Below the pieces are notes generated by a model. It searched no databases. It was not told where the DNA came from and saw nothing but the letters and a program-made list of their open reading frames with translations. From Selaginella moellendorffii (taxonomy: Eukaryota; Streptophyta; Lycopodiopsida; Selaginellales; Selaginellaceae), in the NCBI RefSeq assembly GCF_000143415.4, contig NW_003314264.1, positions 3,259,444-3,323,443 of the forward strand: a stretch of DNA of 64,000 nucleotides, in the 5' to 3' direction. Shown here one piece after another: positions 43,795 through 55,201 of this stretch. The number at the start of each line of letters is the position of its first letter. Position 1 is the stretch's first letter. The position numbers and the translations under genes were made by a program.

Positions 43795-43905
43795 TGAATA
43801 TCTTTGAAGTTCCAGTTTCCAAGATTCTGAGGTGGGAAGCACTCCCCACCACTTTGAAGTCCCACCTTTCCAGCTTGTATGATTCCTTCCCCATTCTCAG
43901 CCAAC
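43795..43905 (-). pseudogene. Fragment of the NPC last exon
   Basis: The reverse complement matches the end of the NPC gene (about 18770-18880), with GIIQAGKVGLQSG corresponding to [13 protein letters not shown]. It shows that the duplicated block extended past SLP into the neighbouring NPC gene. Confidence 0.8.
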
Positions 43906-44428
43906 TCGATGTTCAGCCAAAACCATGGTCACAGGATTGAATGGAACTCGCATCTCACACGTCCCGGTAAGAGCATCAGTCTGTGGAGAAGATCTGGCTT
44001 TGCTCACATTATCTCTCTTGTGCAGGCTGATCTGACAAGTGGACCATAAACATCACAATCTTGAAGGACATCGCTACGAGCTCATGGTGAAGATTAGCCG
44101 CGGGGCCAGATAATTCAGCCAGCCCCATGGCTAATTATCTGTTGCTGGATGAAGTTTTGATAAGATTTGAGTTGTGCTTTTTACTTTTAGAAGAATCTTT
44201 GAGTAAGTTGCAAAATTGACCTCAAAGGGTCATTTTGCTTGAAATTATTGCTTACCATGGTAAGAAAAGTATGTCTTTTGTTCGATATAAGAATATAATA
44301 ATTGCTCATCTCGTTGCCATCATTAATGTTGTGTGCATGGGCACATCTTTCTCAAACTAATGATTAAAAGACATAAAACATATAATTATAATAAAAAGTG
44401 CATGCAGAAACACTTGGTAATATCGTTT
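43906..44428. other. Spacer between the duplicated block and gypsy copy 3
   Basis: I see no gene here. The right part is AT-rich. Confidence 0.4.
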
Positions 44429-44603
44429 TGTGAGTGCATGGAATATGGAAAGGGAATACAGAAATATGCATATCAATTAGCCCAAAAACCCTAGCTTATA
44501 TACAAGAGCGAGTGGTCCAGATTGAAATCAATTCGACAGCTACCAAAATCCCACTACGCTAATATTAGTATACGGCATCGTAGCCATACACTTAGCCCTC
44601 ACA
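44429..44603 (-). repeat. 3' LTR of gypsy copy 3
   Basis: A 175-bp TGTGAG...CCTCACA repeat, followed by the same atcatcccctcctctc polypurine complement seen in copy 1. Confidence 0.9.
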
Positions 44604-44848
44604 TCATCCCCTCCTCTCGGAATAATGGAAGGCCGTCAGGGTTCTCTTGTAGATGGGCCGGGATCTGGAGGAACATCAGGAGGAGGCATCGGCGGATCTG
44701 TAGACAGTATTAACTGCTCCTGATCCCTTTGTATGAAGCGTTTCAACCACTGCACATGCACAATCTCCGGAGGATCGGCCTGCTAAACGTCATGCCGAAC
44801 CTCATAAACTTGTAGTCCAACTTGCCACAACACTTGATACGGTCCTTT

Positions 44849-45924
44849 CTATTGCGAAAGGAGCCCCTTAGATAAACCACGTACCGTAAGATGAGGAAAA
44901 TGGACTAACACCAAATCATCCACTTTGTACTCTGTAGGTGGACGATGATGGGAGTTGTAGCGCCATTGTTGTCCCACTTGTACATAGCTTAAGTGTTTGG
45001 CAGACTCTGCTCGGACAAGTGGAAGAATGCTTGTCAAATATTGATCCCATGACCTAGCACCGGGAGCTCGTGACAATTGCAAAGGTAAACCCAGCTCCAT
45101 TGGTAATATTGGATCATGACCATATAGAAGTTTATATGGTGAAGCACCAATAGAACTCTACACCCCTGTGACATAGACATACCGAAGAAATGGCAAATAA
45201 CCATCCCAATCCAAATGCTGAAAGTTCACATACTTCGCAATCATCCCTTTGAATGTCCAAACAAACCGTTCCACCAGACCGTCTGATTGTGGATGATAAG
45301 CACTCGTAAAAGTGTGGTGTATCCCCAACCGAAACATTAAAATATGAAATACCTCAACCATAAATGCAGGACTATTATCTGAAAGAATCCGCTCTGGACA
45401 AGAATGCTAGAACACCACTCAGTTGAAGAGGAAGTATCCAACAGCAGTTGTAGAGGCGCTAGTAAGAGCACCAACTTCCACCCAACGAGTCAAGTAGTCA
45501 GAAGCAATAATAACATACTCATTGCCAGCAATCGATCGTGGAAAAGGTCCCATAAGATTAAACACCACCAATTCAAACGGATGGGAAACTGCAATTGACT
45601 CCAACCGTCCTTCTGCAGCACAAGGGGGAGTATTACGAGCTAGGCACCAAACGCAGCTACGCACATACTGGATAACATCACATTGCATCTCCGGCCAATA
45701 GAAAGACCTGCGCAGCTTCTCGGTCATACGACGATGTCCCATATGCCCACCTAGAACAAGAGAATCATAGTAGGCATGGAGAAACCGCGGAATAAAGATA
45801 GAAGGCACCACTAGCCGTAAAGGATCATCAATCCCCGATGGCATAGAATCCTCGTCTAGAAAATCCACAGATGCTAGAACAACAAGCTCATCAGAAACAT
45901 GAGAAGAGAGCGGAGAAGGAAGAG
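44849..45924 (-). pseudogene. Integrase region of gypsy copy 3
   Basis: Parts of the HHCC domain (GGHMGHRRMTEKL and CVWCLARN), the core (NLMGPFPRS in place of DLMGPFP, YHPQSDGLVERFV) and the C-terminus (YNSHHRPPTEYKVDDLVLV) are recognisable but broken. The amber codon before SSVGASP is shared with copy 1. The first catalytic Asp is changed to Asn. Confidence 0.85.
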
Positions 45925-47044
45925 TGTAAGCGACTAAATTTTCCATTCTACTTTAGTCACTTAACCACACCTCTGACCACTTGGAGGAGTCTCATTCACA
46001 ACCTCCATAAGTCCAATCCAGGACTTGGGACTTGCTAGCCCCGAGAATGGCATCCATGCCACTCAACATTTGCACTTGGTCCAAGTGCTCCACGTGTCCG
46101 ATCCCATGACCGACACTCAAAGGTACCACCGACATAACAGCCCGTTACGCTAAGGCCATGCCCAATCACCTTTGCCACACTGGTAGTCCAATACCACTTG
46201 CATCACCGTCTTGGCTCTCCAAGACTAGGCAAACCATCCGTGAGTGGTCATCTCAGATCCACTCCTTAGCATCCTTAGGATGCCCACCGACAAGGGGAAT
46301 AGCCTTCCCCAATATCCCTCTGTCAGTCCCCACTAAGTCCCTTTCTGCCCCTGGCCGTGTTTGCCAACACTGCCACTGGATCGAGACCCACAGGCCCGAC
46401 CACTAAGTCCCACGGTCCTCTGGGACTTCCTCACCACACGACTGTGTCCTTGGTCACTACCCCAGAGGACTGCTCCTCTTCCTTTCCACAGTCTGGGCCT
46501 TTGGGACAACATTTCGGAACACCGTGGCCTTACGCGAGCCACCGGGGTACTCTCCTCGCCTTCTGCCCTTGGGTGCTCTAGCCATGGGCTTAGAGCGGGT
46601 TCCGTTGAGCCACACCAGGTATCCAAGTAGGTAGTGCCACCCACACTTGGACTGGGAGCATCGGCCAGTCGATCTCCCGGGGGAACTAGAGCCGGCTCTT
46701 GAACACTTCACCAAGCTACCCCACTTGTCGGTCTGTGTTCACTCTAGTCTTGGACTTCCCAGTGGGCAGCTCATCACCCAACACTGGGTCCGGCCTTCCT
46801 GGGCCAAACTGGCCTTTCCTGGCCAAACTGGCTCCACTGCAGTCCTCCCCCTACTATACTTTTGGAGCTCACCAAACCCCCCAGGGTCTGGGAGACGAAC
46901 GCTTTGGGCTTTCACCCTCTCAGGCTCCGGACTCGGACTCGGACTCGGACTCGGACTCGGACTCGGACTCGGACTCGGATTCGGACTCGGACTCGGGCTC
47001 GGGCTCGGTCTTAGCCTCGGCCTCGGTCTCAGTCTCGGTCCCGA

Positions 47045-47076
<32 letters not shown>

Positions 47077-47709
47077 CCGGTCTTGGTCTCAGTCTTGACT
47101 TCGGACTCCATCTCGGACTCCATCTCGGACTCCATCTCGGACTCCGTCTCGGACTCCATCTCGGGTCCATCTCGGGTCCATCTCGGACTCCATCTCGGAC
47201 TCCATCTCGGGTCCATCTCGGACTCCATCTCGGACTCCATCTCGGGTCCATCTCGGGTCCATCTCGGACTCCACTTCGGACTCCAACTCGGGTCCATCTC
47301 GGGTCCACCTCGGACTCCACTTCGGACTCCAACTCGGGTCCATCTCGGGTCTACCTCGGACTCCACTTCGGACTCCATCTCGGACTCCATCTCGGGTCCA
47401 TCTCGGACTCCACTTCGGACTCCAACTCGGGTCCATCTCGGACTCCACTTCGGACTCCAACTCGGGTCCATCTCGGACACTCCCACGTGTCATGTGTTGG
47501 TCCTTTTGGGTCCCTTTTTGGAGCCTTGCCTTTTGCTCGCTTCGTGCTCGTTCCTCGAGCACTTCGTTGGGAGTTCCACTCCCGCTCTTGACTTTTCAAG
47601 TCGGAGCTTTTGGTCCAAACGTGTTACGCTCGTTTGGCTCTCGCTTCGGCCACTACCATGTGGCGCCCCTCTGGCTCCACTTTGGGGCCTAGGGATTTTG
47701 TGTCTCACA
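45925..47709 (-). repeat. 3' LTR of the LARD-like element
   Basis: A 1785-bp TGTAAGCG...TCTCACA repeat. It contains a (CTCGGA)n-derived array at about 46925-47480 that reads as long Asp-Ser, Gly-Leu or Glu-Ser ORFs in several frames; these are not genes. Confidence 0.92.
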
Positions 47710-50700
47710 ACTCCACCACCCATAGACGAAGTTCGATGTCCTCATCGAACGGTAAACCCTTTCATAAAGTAACACCCACACGTGTTACCATTTCCATCCT
47801 TGGCACCTAGCCAATCTTTGTCTATGGTTTGACACCAAAGGCTCACCATGCCTTGTCCATCCTTTAAGGAGCGTAGTCTCTACAACTTAGAGACTGATTG
47901 GACCACATGTAATGGTTCTCTCCTTTTATTGGTTTAGTTCTCGCTAAACCTCTTAGAGACCCTTCTCTAAGTCAATCCCACTACTCCTTCTCGAGTAGTC
48001 TCAATTTCTATCGATATAACCTTTGCACTTTGGAACTTTGAATTTTGACTTCTTGGAGTCAATTTCCTAGGTGTCTCCGACACCTTGCCTTGCACCTTTT
48101 GTGCAACTCCACTTCCCATCTTAGGAAGTTCTCTACTCGAGGGCACCATCATCCTCTCTTCTATTTCGTGCCAAAGTTCCAGTTATCATACTTTGTGCTA
48201 GGGCTGTTCATGGCCCTATCATTTGGCTACCTTACCGCTCCCTCCCTTGGAGCTTCCACTTTCGCCAAATCGGAGCATTTCGGAATCCCTCCTTGGAAAC
48301 ACACTTCCTTTCCCGCAACTTGTTAGCGTCCAACACATTAGTGTTCCTCGCCTAACTTTGTCACTTGGATTCCTTCCAAGGGATTCCACGGCCCTATCTT
48401 GGCCACTCATCTTTTGCTCCTATCCATTGATTGTTGCACCAAGCAACATCGAATCTCTACCTCCCTCCTTGAGGTATTGTTTCGGTTCCATAGCAAAGAC
48501 TCTTTTTTGCCAAGTCCGGAGGATGTTCACCCCTAGTACGTCTCTTTAGCATCTTCTGCTATGGGCTCTATCCACGGCCCAACTTCGTGACCCTCCCATG
48601 GGTCTTTTATAGAGACTACTTTCCTCGGACTCACTATGCCATCGCACGGACATAGTTTATTTCCCTTAGGTGCTCTTCCCACTTGGTCATCACGACCAAG
48701 CCACACCACCTTAAACAGTTCAATTTCAACATTTTGAACCAGGAACTTCATTCCTTAGCCAACCAAGGACCTTGTCCTTATCTGGCCATAAGATCACCTA
48801 GTGATCTCACCTTGGCACCTTAACAGAGTTGCCAAGAGGTACTTGGTCTTCTAGACCTTCAAGTTGTTGACTATAACCCCGGGGGCATCCCCCACACTTG
48901 GCGGTGCACCCAAGCTAGCCCTTACAGCCAAGGGTTCATAGCAACTGAGATTAGGTGTCCCCATCTCACTCACCACGACCTTGGTGCCACTTGCACCAAA
49001 GTGTTCAAGTTAGATATGCTGAGCTTTCACACTAAGCAATCTAACCGTGCATCACGACTCCGAGGCATCCCTCGCTTGGCGGTGTGCCCAAACCAGTCTC
49101 CCCACTGAGAGTCCATGACCACCGAAATATGAGTGTCCTCATATTCCAAACCATCACCACGCCCTAGTGATTTGGGACTCGAACCCAAGCACTAGAGGGT
49201 CGGGACTCGAACCCAACCTCCGTATATGCATCTACGGACGGCATCACACAAGATGCCTGGCGTGACTCCCCACGCCGGTGCACCAACTTATTTTTAAAGC
49301 GCGCTACAGATCACAGCTTAGGAACCTAGTTCCTCCACACTGCCAAGTCCTCTCACTTGACATGTCTGTGATCATGCATGGACTCCTCCATGCTCGGCCC
49401 CATGGCCCACCCTTTTTGAAGTTATCACCTTCAACTAGGGTATTTGTTCCCCCGACGTGCCAATCTCGCTTGGCAAGTCCTCCGACCACTGTAACATGGT
49501 TCCTGCATAAACGTGAAAGTCCTTGACCATGGACTTTCGTTCAAAGCCCTCTCTTTGAACACTCAAGAACTACTTCCCTAACCTTGATAGCCTTGCCTCA
49601 TGGCAAGCTTCAAGACCACGCTTCTGCTGCGCCACTCTGATTTCGCGCATTCCATGAACCATTTACACTTGGCCTTTCTAGGTACTAAGCTACCTAGAAT
49701 TGTCTTTGGGAACCTTGAAGGAACTCTGTCCCTCGGCTTGCTAAGGCCTCCCTTTTTGCAAGCCTTCCAAATGCCACATAGTCTAACATGGACAATTCCA
49801 TATTTTAGACTCTCCATGGCATCACGGTTGCTAGCGGCAACACCCTCGAGCCCCCACTTGATTCTCCACTCCCAGCTGGCATAACCAACCTTGGTTATGC
49901 CCTTTGATTCCTACGGTTCGGTTCTATCCCCTTACTTCTTGCTTTTTGGCTTCACACCTTTCCTTTGGTCATTCTCCTCCAGACCAGGAGGATAGCTTTG
50001 CACTTTCTATCATGCTTTAGCAAGTATTCTTAGGGATGAACCTACCCAATAGCCTAGGGAGTGGTTCCTCAATCCAGGTATGCTCACCCTATAATCCCAC
50101 ACACTGGGATTACATTGTTGCTTATGGGCCTTTACATGCCCATCACTAGCCTTGCCAAAATTCCATTTTTGGCTTTGTCCAACTCGGGTAAACAGTCCTC
50201 TCCTGTCTCCGCAACCTTGGACATTTGGATAGCACCTTCTATCCATCATTCGCTAGGGACTTAGTCCCTTGGGCTTTATCCATTGCCCTCGCGACATCAA
50301 ACACCACCTTCTGGTGTTCTAGAGTGTTCGGGTGTCCCAATGATGGCTTTCTTGACAATGAGTATTTCCTTTTATGACATTGACTTACTATATCGCAACA
50401 CAAGCAACTTATCCCCCGTAAGGGTATATCCAACTTCCCTATGTTATTAAGAAGTCTTGGGTAGCTACCTTCTACCCGTTTAACCAGTTATTCTGCACCT
50501 CTTGCTTAGTTGCCTCATAGTTGTCAAGTCCTACAACTCATTGCTTGGTGCTTCCACACCTCCATCATTATCTGGGTCACCACACTCCAACTGCATGCTC
50601 TGCAGCTTAGGCTATGCCATTTCCATTTCCATTGAGATTCCTTTGGCAAGGGGTTCTCATGAACCCACGAACATAGCCTCAAGGTATCACACCTTGGCAC

Positions 50701-51768
50701 ATTTGGTGTCTCCACACCATCGGCTCCTCGAGCCTACCTCTATGACACTTCCCCTTTGTGTCTAAGTCTTTGCCAAGACCAACACCGCTCTTTCTCATGC
50801 CAACCATCCGTTAGCACTGCACCATAGAGGTCACACACAACTTTGTGTCAAAGTTGTTTTCTTCTGGGAACACCTTTCCCATAACTTTAGCATGGCACAT
50901 TTTGCCATTGATGAGATACCCTCTGTTCTCATCCTTGGATCTTATGATCCCCCCCCATCCTTTGTGGGGTACAACACACCTCAGTCCAAATGCTTCCATC
51001 AGTCCTTTTAGGACCATCTGTTGACTCTACTTGAGTCATCCAGCAGTTTTGGACTTGGTTAATCCACAGACCCGTAAGGTCCTACTTGTGAGGCACTAGC
51101 TCACTGGAATACACTTCTTGCATTCCTGTCCTACTCAAAAGGACTATTTTCACAAGTGTTGCTCCGACACTTGATTTTCTTCTCTGGGGGCAACCTTTGC
51201 CCCTTAGGACTACTTGTCCATGTGATGAGAACACCAACTCATCCACTTAATACACCCCCAACTCCTTGGGTTGTTCCAGCATTTTTTTTTTTTAGAGGTA
51301 GCCCCAGCTACCTTTTCAAGGACTTGAGTCCTCTTCCGTATTTGACCTCCCACGGTCATTACTTCTGGTCTCACATTCATGAGCACCAACCTCAACTATA
51401 TGAGGAAAATCTTGTGACTCCTTTATTGCTTTGGAGACTTTATCTTTCCCGTGATCCCAACTGTAGTTGTTTACCACAACTACATTAGCCAGTTTGCTAA
51501 GTCAAACGCTCATCTGGATCACACCCTCAACTCTTTGAGGAAAACCATATACTGTTCCCAAGATCCCAAAGTCGTTCCATTATTGGCCCTTTTCTATCCA
51601 CCACCTCGTCTACAAGTTCACACATGAACTGTAATGGAGAGCCATGTCTTCCCGACTTGCTACTCCTCAAGGATAGGCCCACTCCTCGGACCTTCCGATG
51701 CCAACACTAGTGGTGATATACTTGAGCACCAATAAAAGTCGGACTAAGGAACAGCTCCGATACCAAAT
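47710..51768 (-). other. Non-coding internal region of the LARD-like element
   Basis: This region of 4059 bases has only short, unrelated open frames on both strands. Two copies of a gcatccc-c-cttggcggtg block occur (about 48880 and 49065), each followed by a ccatgac-type sequence and an acgccctagtg or related segment. The left edge is the polypurine tract and the right edge the PBS. Confidence 0.8.
51754..51765 (-). other. Primer binding site of the LARD-like element
   Basis: The complement reads TGGTATCGGAGC, identical to the PBS of the chromovirus piece at 35441. Confidence 0.85.
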
Positions 51769-52877
51769 TGTAAGCGACTAAATTTTCCATTCTACTTTAG
51801 TCACTTAACCACACCTCTGACCACTTGGAGGAGTCTCATTCACAACCTCCATAAGTCCAATCCAGGACTTGGGACTTGCTAGCCCCGAGAATGGCATCCA
51901 TGCCACTCAACATTTGCACTTGGTCCAAGTGCTCCACGTGTCCGATCCCATGACCGACACTCAAAGGTACCACCGACATAGCAGCCCGTTACGCTAAGGC
52001 CATGCCCAATCACCTTTGCCACACTGGTAGTCCAATACCACTTGCATCACCGTCTTGGCTCTCCAAGACTAGGCAAACCATCCGTGAGTGGTCATCTCAG
52101 ATCCACTCCTTAGCATCCTTAGGATGCCCACCGACAAGGGGAATAGCCTTCCCCAATATCCCTCTGTCAGTCCCCACTAAGTCCCTTTCTGCCCCTGGCC
52201 GTGTTTGCCAACACTGCCACTGGATCGAGACCCACAGGCCCGACCACTAAGTCCCACGGTCCTCTGGGACTTCCTCACCACACGACTGTGTCCTTGGTCA
52301 CTACCCCAGAGGACTGCTCCTCTTCCTTTCCACAGTCTGGGCCTTTGGGACAACATTTCGGAACACCGTGGCCTTACGCGAGCCACCGGGGTACTCTCCT
52401 CGCCTTCTGCCCTTGGGTGCTCTAGCCATGGGCTTAGAGCGAGGTTCCGTTGAGCCACGACAGGTGTCCAAGTAGGTAGTGCCACCCACACTTGGACTGG
52501 GAGCATCGGCCAGTCGATCTCCCGGGGGAACTAGAGCCGGCTCTTGAACACTTCACCAAGCTACCCCACTTGTCGGTCCGTGTTCACTCTAGTCTTGGAC
52601 TTCCCAGTGGGCAGCTCATCACCCAACACTGGGTCCGGCCTTCCTGGGCCAAACTGGCCTTTCCTGGCCAAACTGGCTCCACTGCAGTCCTCCCCCTACT
52701 ATACTTTTGGAGCTCACCAAACCCCCCAGGGTCTGGGAGACGAACGCTTTGGGCTTTCACCCTCTCAGGCTCCGGACTCGGACTCGGACTCGGACTCGGA
52801 CTCGGACTCGGATTCGGACTCGGACTCGGGCTCGGGCTCGGTCTTAGCCTCGGCCTCGGTCTCAGTCTCGGTCCCGA

Positions 52878-52909
<32 letters not shown>

Positions 52910-53507
52910 CCGGTCTTGGTCTCAGTCTTGACTTCGGACTCCATCTCGGACTCCATCTCGGACTCCATCTCGGACTCCGTCTCGGACTCCATCTCGGGTC
53001 CATCTCGGGTCCATCTCGGACTCCATCTCGGACTCCATCTCGGGTCCATCTCGGACTCCATCTCGGACTCCAACTCGGGTCCATCTCGGGTCCACCTCGG
53101 ACTCCACTTCGGACTCCAACTCGGGTCCATCTCGGGTCCACCTCGGACTCCACTTCGGACTCCAACTCGGGTCCATCTCGGGTCTACCTCGGACTCCACT
53201 TCGGACTCCATCTCGGACTCCAACTCGGGTCCATCTCGGACTCCACTTCGGACTCCAACTCGGGTCCATCTCGGACACTCCCACGTGTCATGTGTTGGTC
53301 CTTTTGGGTCCCTTTTTGGAGCCTTGCCTTTTGCTCGCTTCGTGCTCGTTCCTCGAGCACTTCGTTGGGAGTTCCACTCCCGCTCTTGACTTTTCAAGTC
53401 GGAGCTTTTGGTCCAAACGTGTTACGCTCGTTTGGCTCTCGCTTCGGCCACTACCATGTGGCGCCCCTCTGGCTCCACTTTGGGGCCTAGGGATTTTGTG
53501 TCTCACA
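51769..53507 (-). repeat. 5' LTR of the LARD-like element
   Basis: A 1739-bp repeat, almost identical to 45925-47709. It is shorter mainly within the hexamer array; for example the first GGACTC run has six units here and eight in the other LTR. Confidence 0.92.
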
Positions 53508-55020
53508 AAGAGGAGGTCGAGAAAGGGCATCAGCATCAACCATAGAACTCCCTGGGCGATGAACAACATCAAAATTATATATCTAAAGCTTCAAAGCCCA
53601 CCGAGCAGTACGACGAACCAGGTTCTTCCGCTTCAATAACGAAGTAACGGCAGCATGGTCACCTTCAAGTAACGTCCGAGAACTATGTAGATATGCATGA
53701 AGTTTCTCGAAACCCCAAATTGCCGCTAAACACTCCTTCTCTGTTGTAGAGTAGTTCACTTCTGCTGGTTGTAATGTATGGTTTATATATGCAATGGGAT
53801 GATGCTGACCAGGCACACTCGAGCTTTCTTGCATCAACACACCTCCAAGACCAATATCAGAAGCATCGACGCACAAAATAAAAGGTCGAATGTAGTCAGG
53901 ATATGCCAAAACCGGAGGAGTCGTTAATAGCTCTTTGAGATTCACAAACGCTTGCTCACAATCTAAAGACCAGATGAAAGATGACATTGATGACTTTAGC
54001 AACGCTCGCAACAGTGCAGTGTGATCAGAAAGATGATCCACAAAACGACCAAGATACTGCACCTTGCCCAGGAAGCGCTGCACATCATTCACACACTTCG
54101 GAGTAAGGAACTTTAGAACGGCTATAAGTTTGTCAGGATCAACTTGCAAACCTTCATGAGAAATATGGTACCCAAGATAAGTTGTGTCCTTGGATCCAAA
54201 CACGCACTTTGACCGCTTCAGCTTTAAACCAACGTCCCGTAGCCGATCCAACACTTTACACACATCACAAATGTGCTCCTCCCGCGTCCCCTCCAAGTGA
54301 ATCAAGACATCATCAATGAAGTCAGCAGTCACCTCTGGCATATCACAAAGAACCTTGTCCATCATCCGTTAGAAAGTTGCTGAAGCATTGTTCAAACCAA
54401 ACGGCATCACCAAGAACTCGTACAAACCAAATAGTGTACGAAAAGCAATCTTAGAAATATCTTCTTTGGCCATCGGTACTTGCCAGTACCTAGAAGCAAG
54501 ATCGAGCTTGATGAACTAACGACTTCGCCCTAGACGATCCAAGAGATCAGCTGTGTGAGGAAGAGGGTACACATCTGGGATCGTCACTTCATTTAACGGA
54601 CGATAGTTGTTGCAGAAACGAATACTCCCATCAGGCTTCATCACAAGATGAAGTTCACATGCCCAAAGACTCCGCGACTTCCGAATAACACCCTTCTCCA
54701 ACATCTCCTTGACGTTTGCACATAAAATCTTGATCTCCTTGGGTGACCAATGACGAATAGGAACATTGATTGGACGAGCATCCCCGGTTGTGAATCACGA
54801 TGACATGTGGCAATCTTGGCCCCAGAAAATAGGTCAAACTCAAAGAGATCAGAATACTCCTTCATGAGCCGATCAACAACTGCAACACAAAGATCTTTGG
54901 AGGGATCAGAAAAGGGAAGAGCAAAACAAGATGGAAACATAGGAGGAAATAGTGGGGAAATAAAAGTAATAGAAGCAAAGGTAGAAGTAAAGGGACAAAA
55001 AGGTACGCAAGTGAGAGGAG
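53508..55020 (-). pseudogene. RT and RNase H region of gypsy copy 3
   Basis: The frame encodes FCNNYRPLNEVT (FCIDYRPLNEVT in copy 1, so a conserved Asp is lost), DMPEVTADFIDDVLIHLEG, TYLGYHISHEGLQVDP and LCVDASDIGLGGVLMQ. Stops occur near 54516 (TGG to TAG) and elsewhere. Confidence 0.85.
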
Positions 55021-55201
55021 TGTAAGCTCCTGAGTTTAGACTTTCCGGGAGGTCACCCCAAACCCAAGGACGCTTAACCCTAAATATCCCAAGACCCTTA
55101 ACCAATTGGAAAAGGGGGTGCACTCTTGTTCATGGGCCCTTTTCCTCTATATTTGAACCCCAACGGATCGTCTCTCGAGTCGTTCCCTTTGGTTGCTTAC
55201 A
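55021..55201. repeat. LTR-like terminal repeat of 181 bp, TGTAAGC...GCTTACA
   Basis: The segment starts exactly where gypsy copy 3 stops and ends in the inverted form of its own first seven bases, as LTRs do. I found no second copy in the window and no clear PBS next to it. It may be a solo LTR or the left end of a decayed element that fills the region to the right. Confidence 0.5.

Larger units (their letters stand above)
45925..53507 (-). mobile_element. LARD-like non-autonomous LTR retrotransposon
   Basis: The 7583-bp element has LTRs at 45925-47709 and 51769-53507 and an internal region of 4059 bp. It is flanked by a perfect 5-bp target duplication (aagag at 45920-45924 and 53508-53512) and splits gypsy copy 3 in pol. 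The PBS is at 51754-51765 (TGGTATCGGAGC on the minus strand). A polypurine tract adjoins the left LTR (complement of actccaccacccatag). No gag or pol is visible in the internal region on either strand. The LTRs are almost identical outside their hexamer arrays, so the insertion is recent. The PBS, PPT and a block near 48880 and 49065 match the chromovirus pieces at 30.7-36.9 kb, the probable autonomous relative. Confidence 0.9.
44429..55020 (-). mobile_element. Gypsy copy 3, split by a 7.6-kb LTR element and truncated on the right
   Basis: This is the same family and orientation as copy 1. The left (3') LTR is 44429-44603. Integrase parts lie at 44849-45924. The sequence resumes at 53508 with RNase H and RT after the nested element, and ends in the protease-RT linker at 55020, where an unrelated terminal repeat starts. 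The protease core, gag and right LTR are absent. Confidence 0.9.

Noticed and set aside
46925-47480. CRISPR-like regular repeats
   Set aside because: The units are six bases, directly adjacent and degenerate, inside an LTR of a plant retroelement; there are no spacers.
46699-47772. Long ORFs in several frames encoding Asp-Ser, Gly-Leu or Glu-Ser repeats (also 52544-53389 and the minus-strand frames)
   Set aside because: They come from the degenerate CTCGGA hexamer array in the LTRs, which is open in most frames. They lack start context, domains or conservation between the two LTRs.
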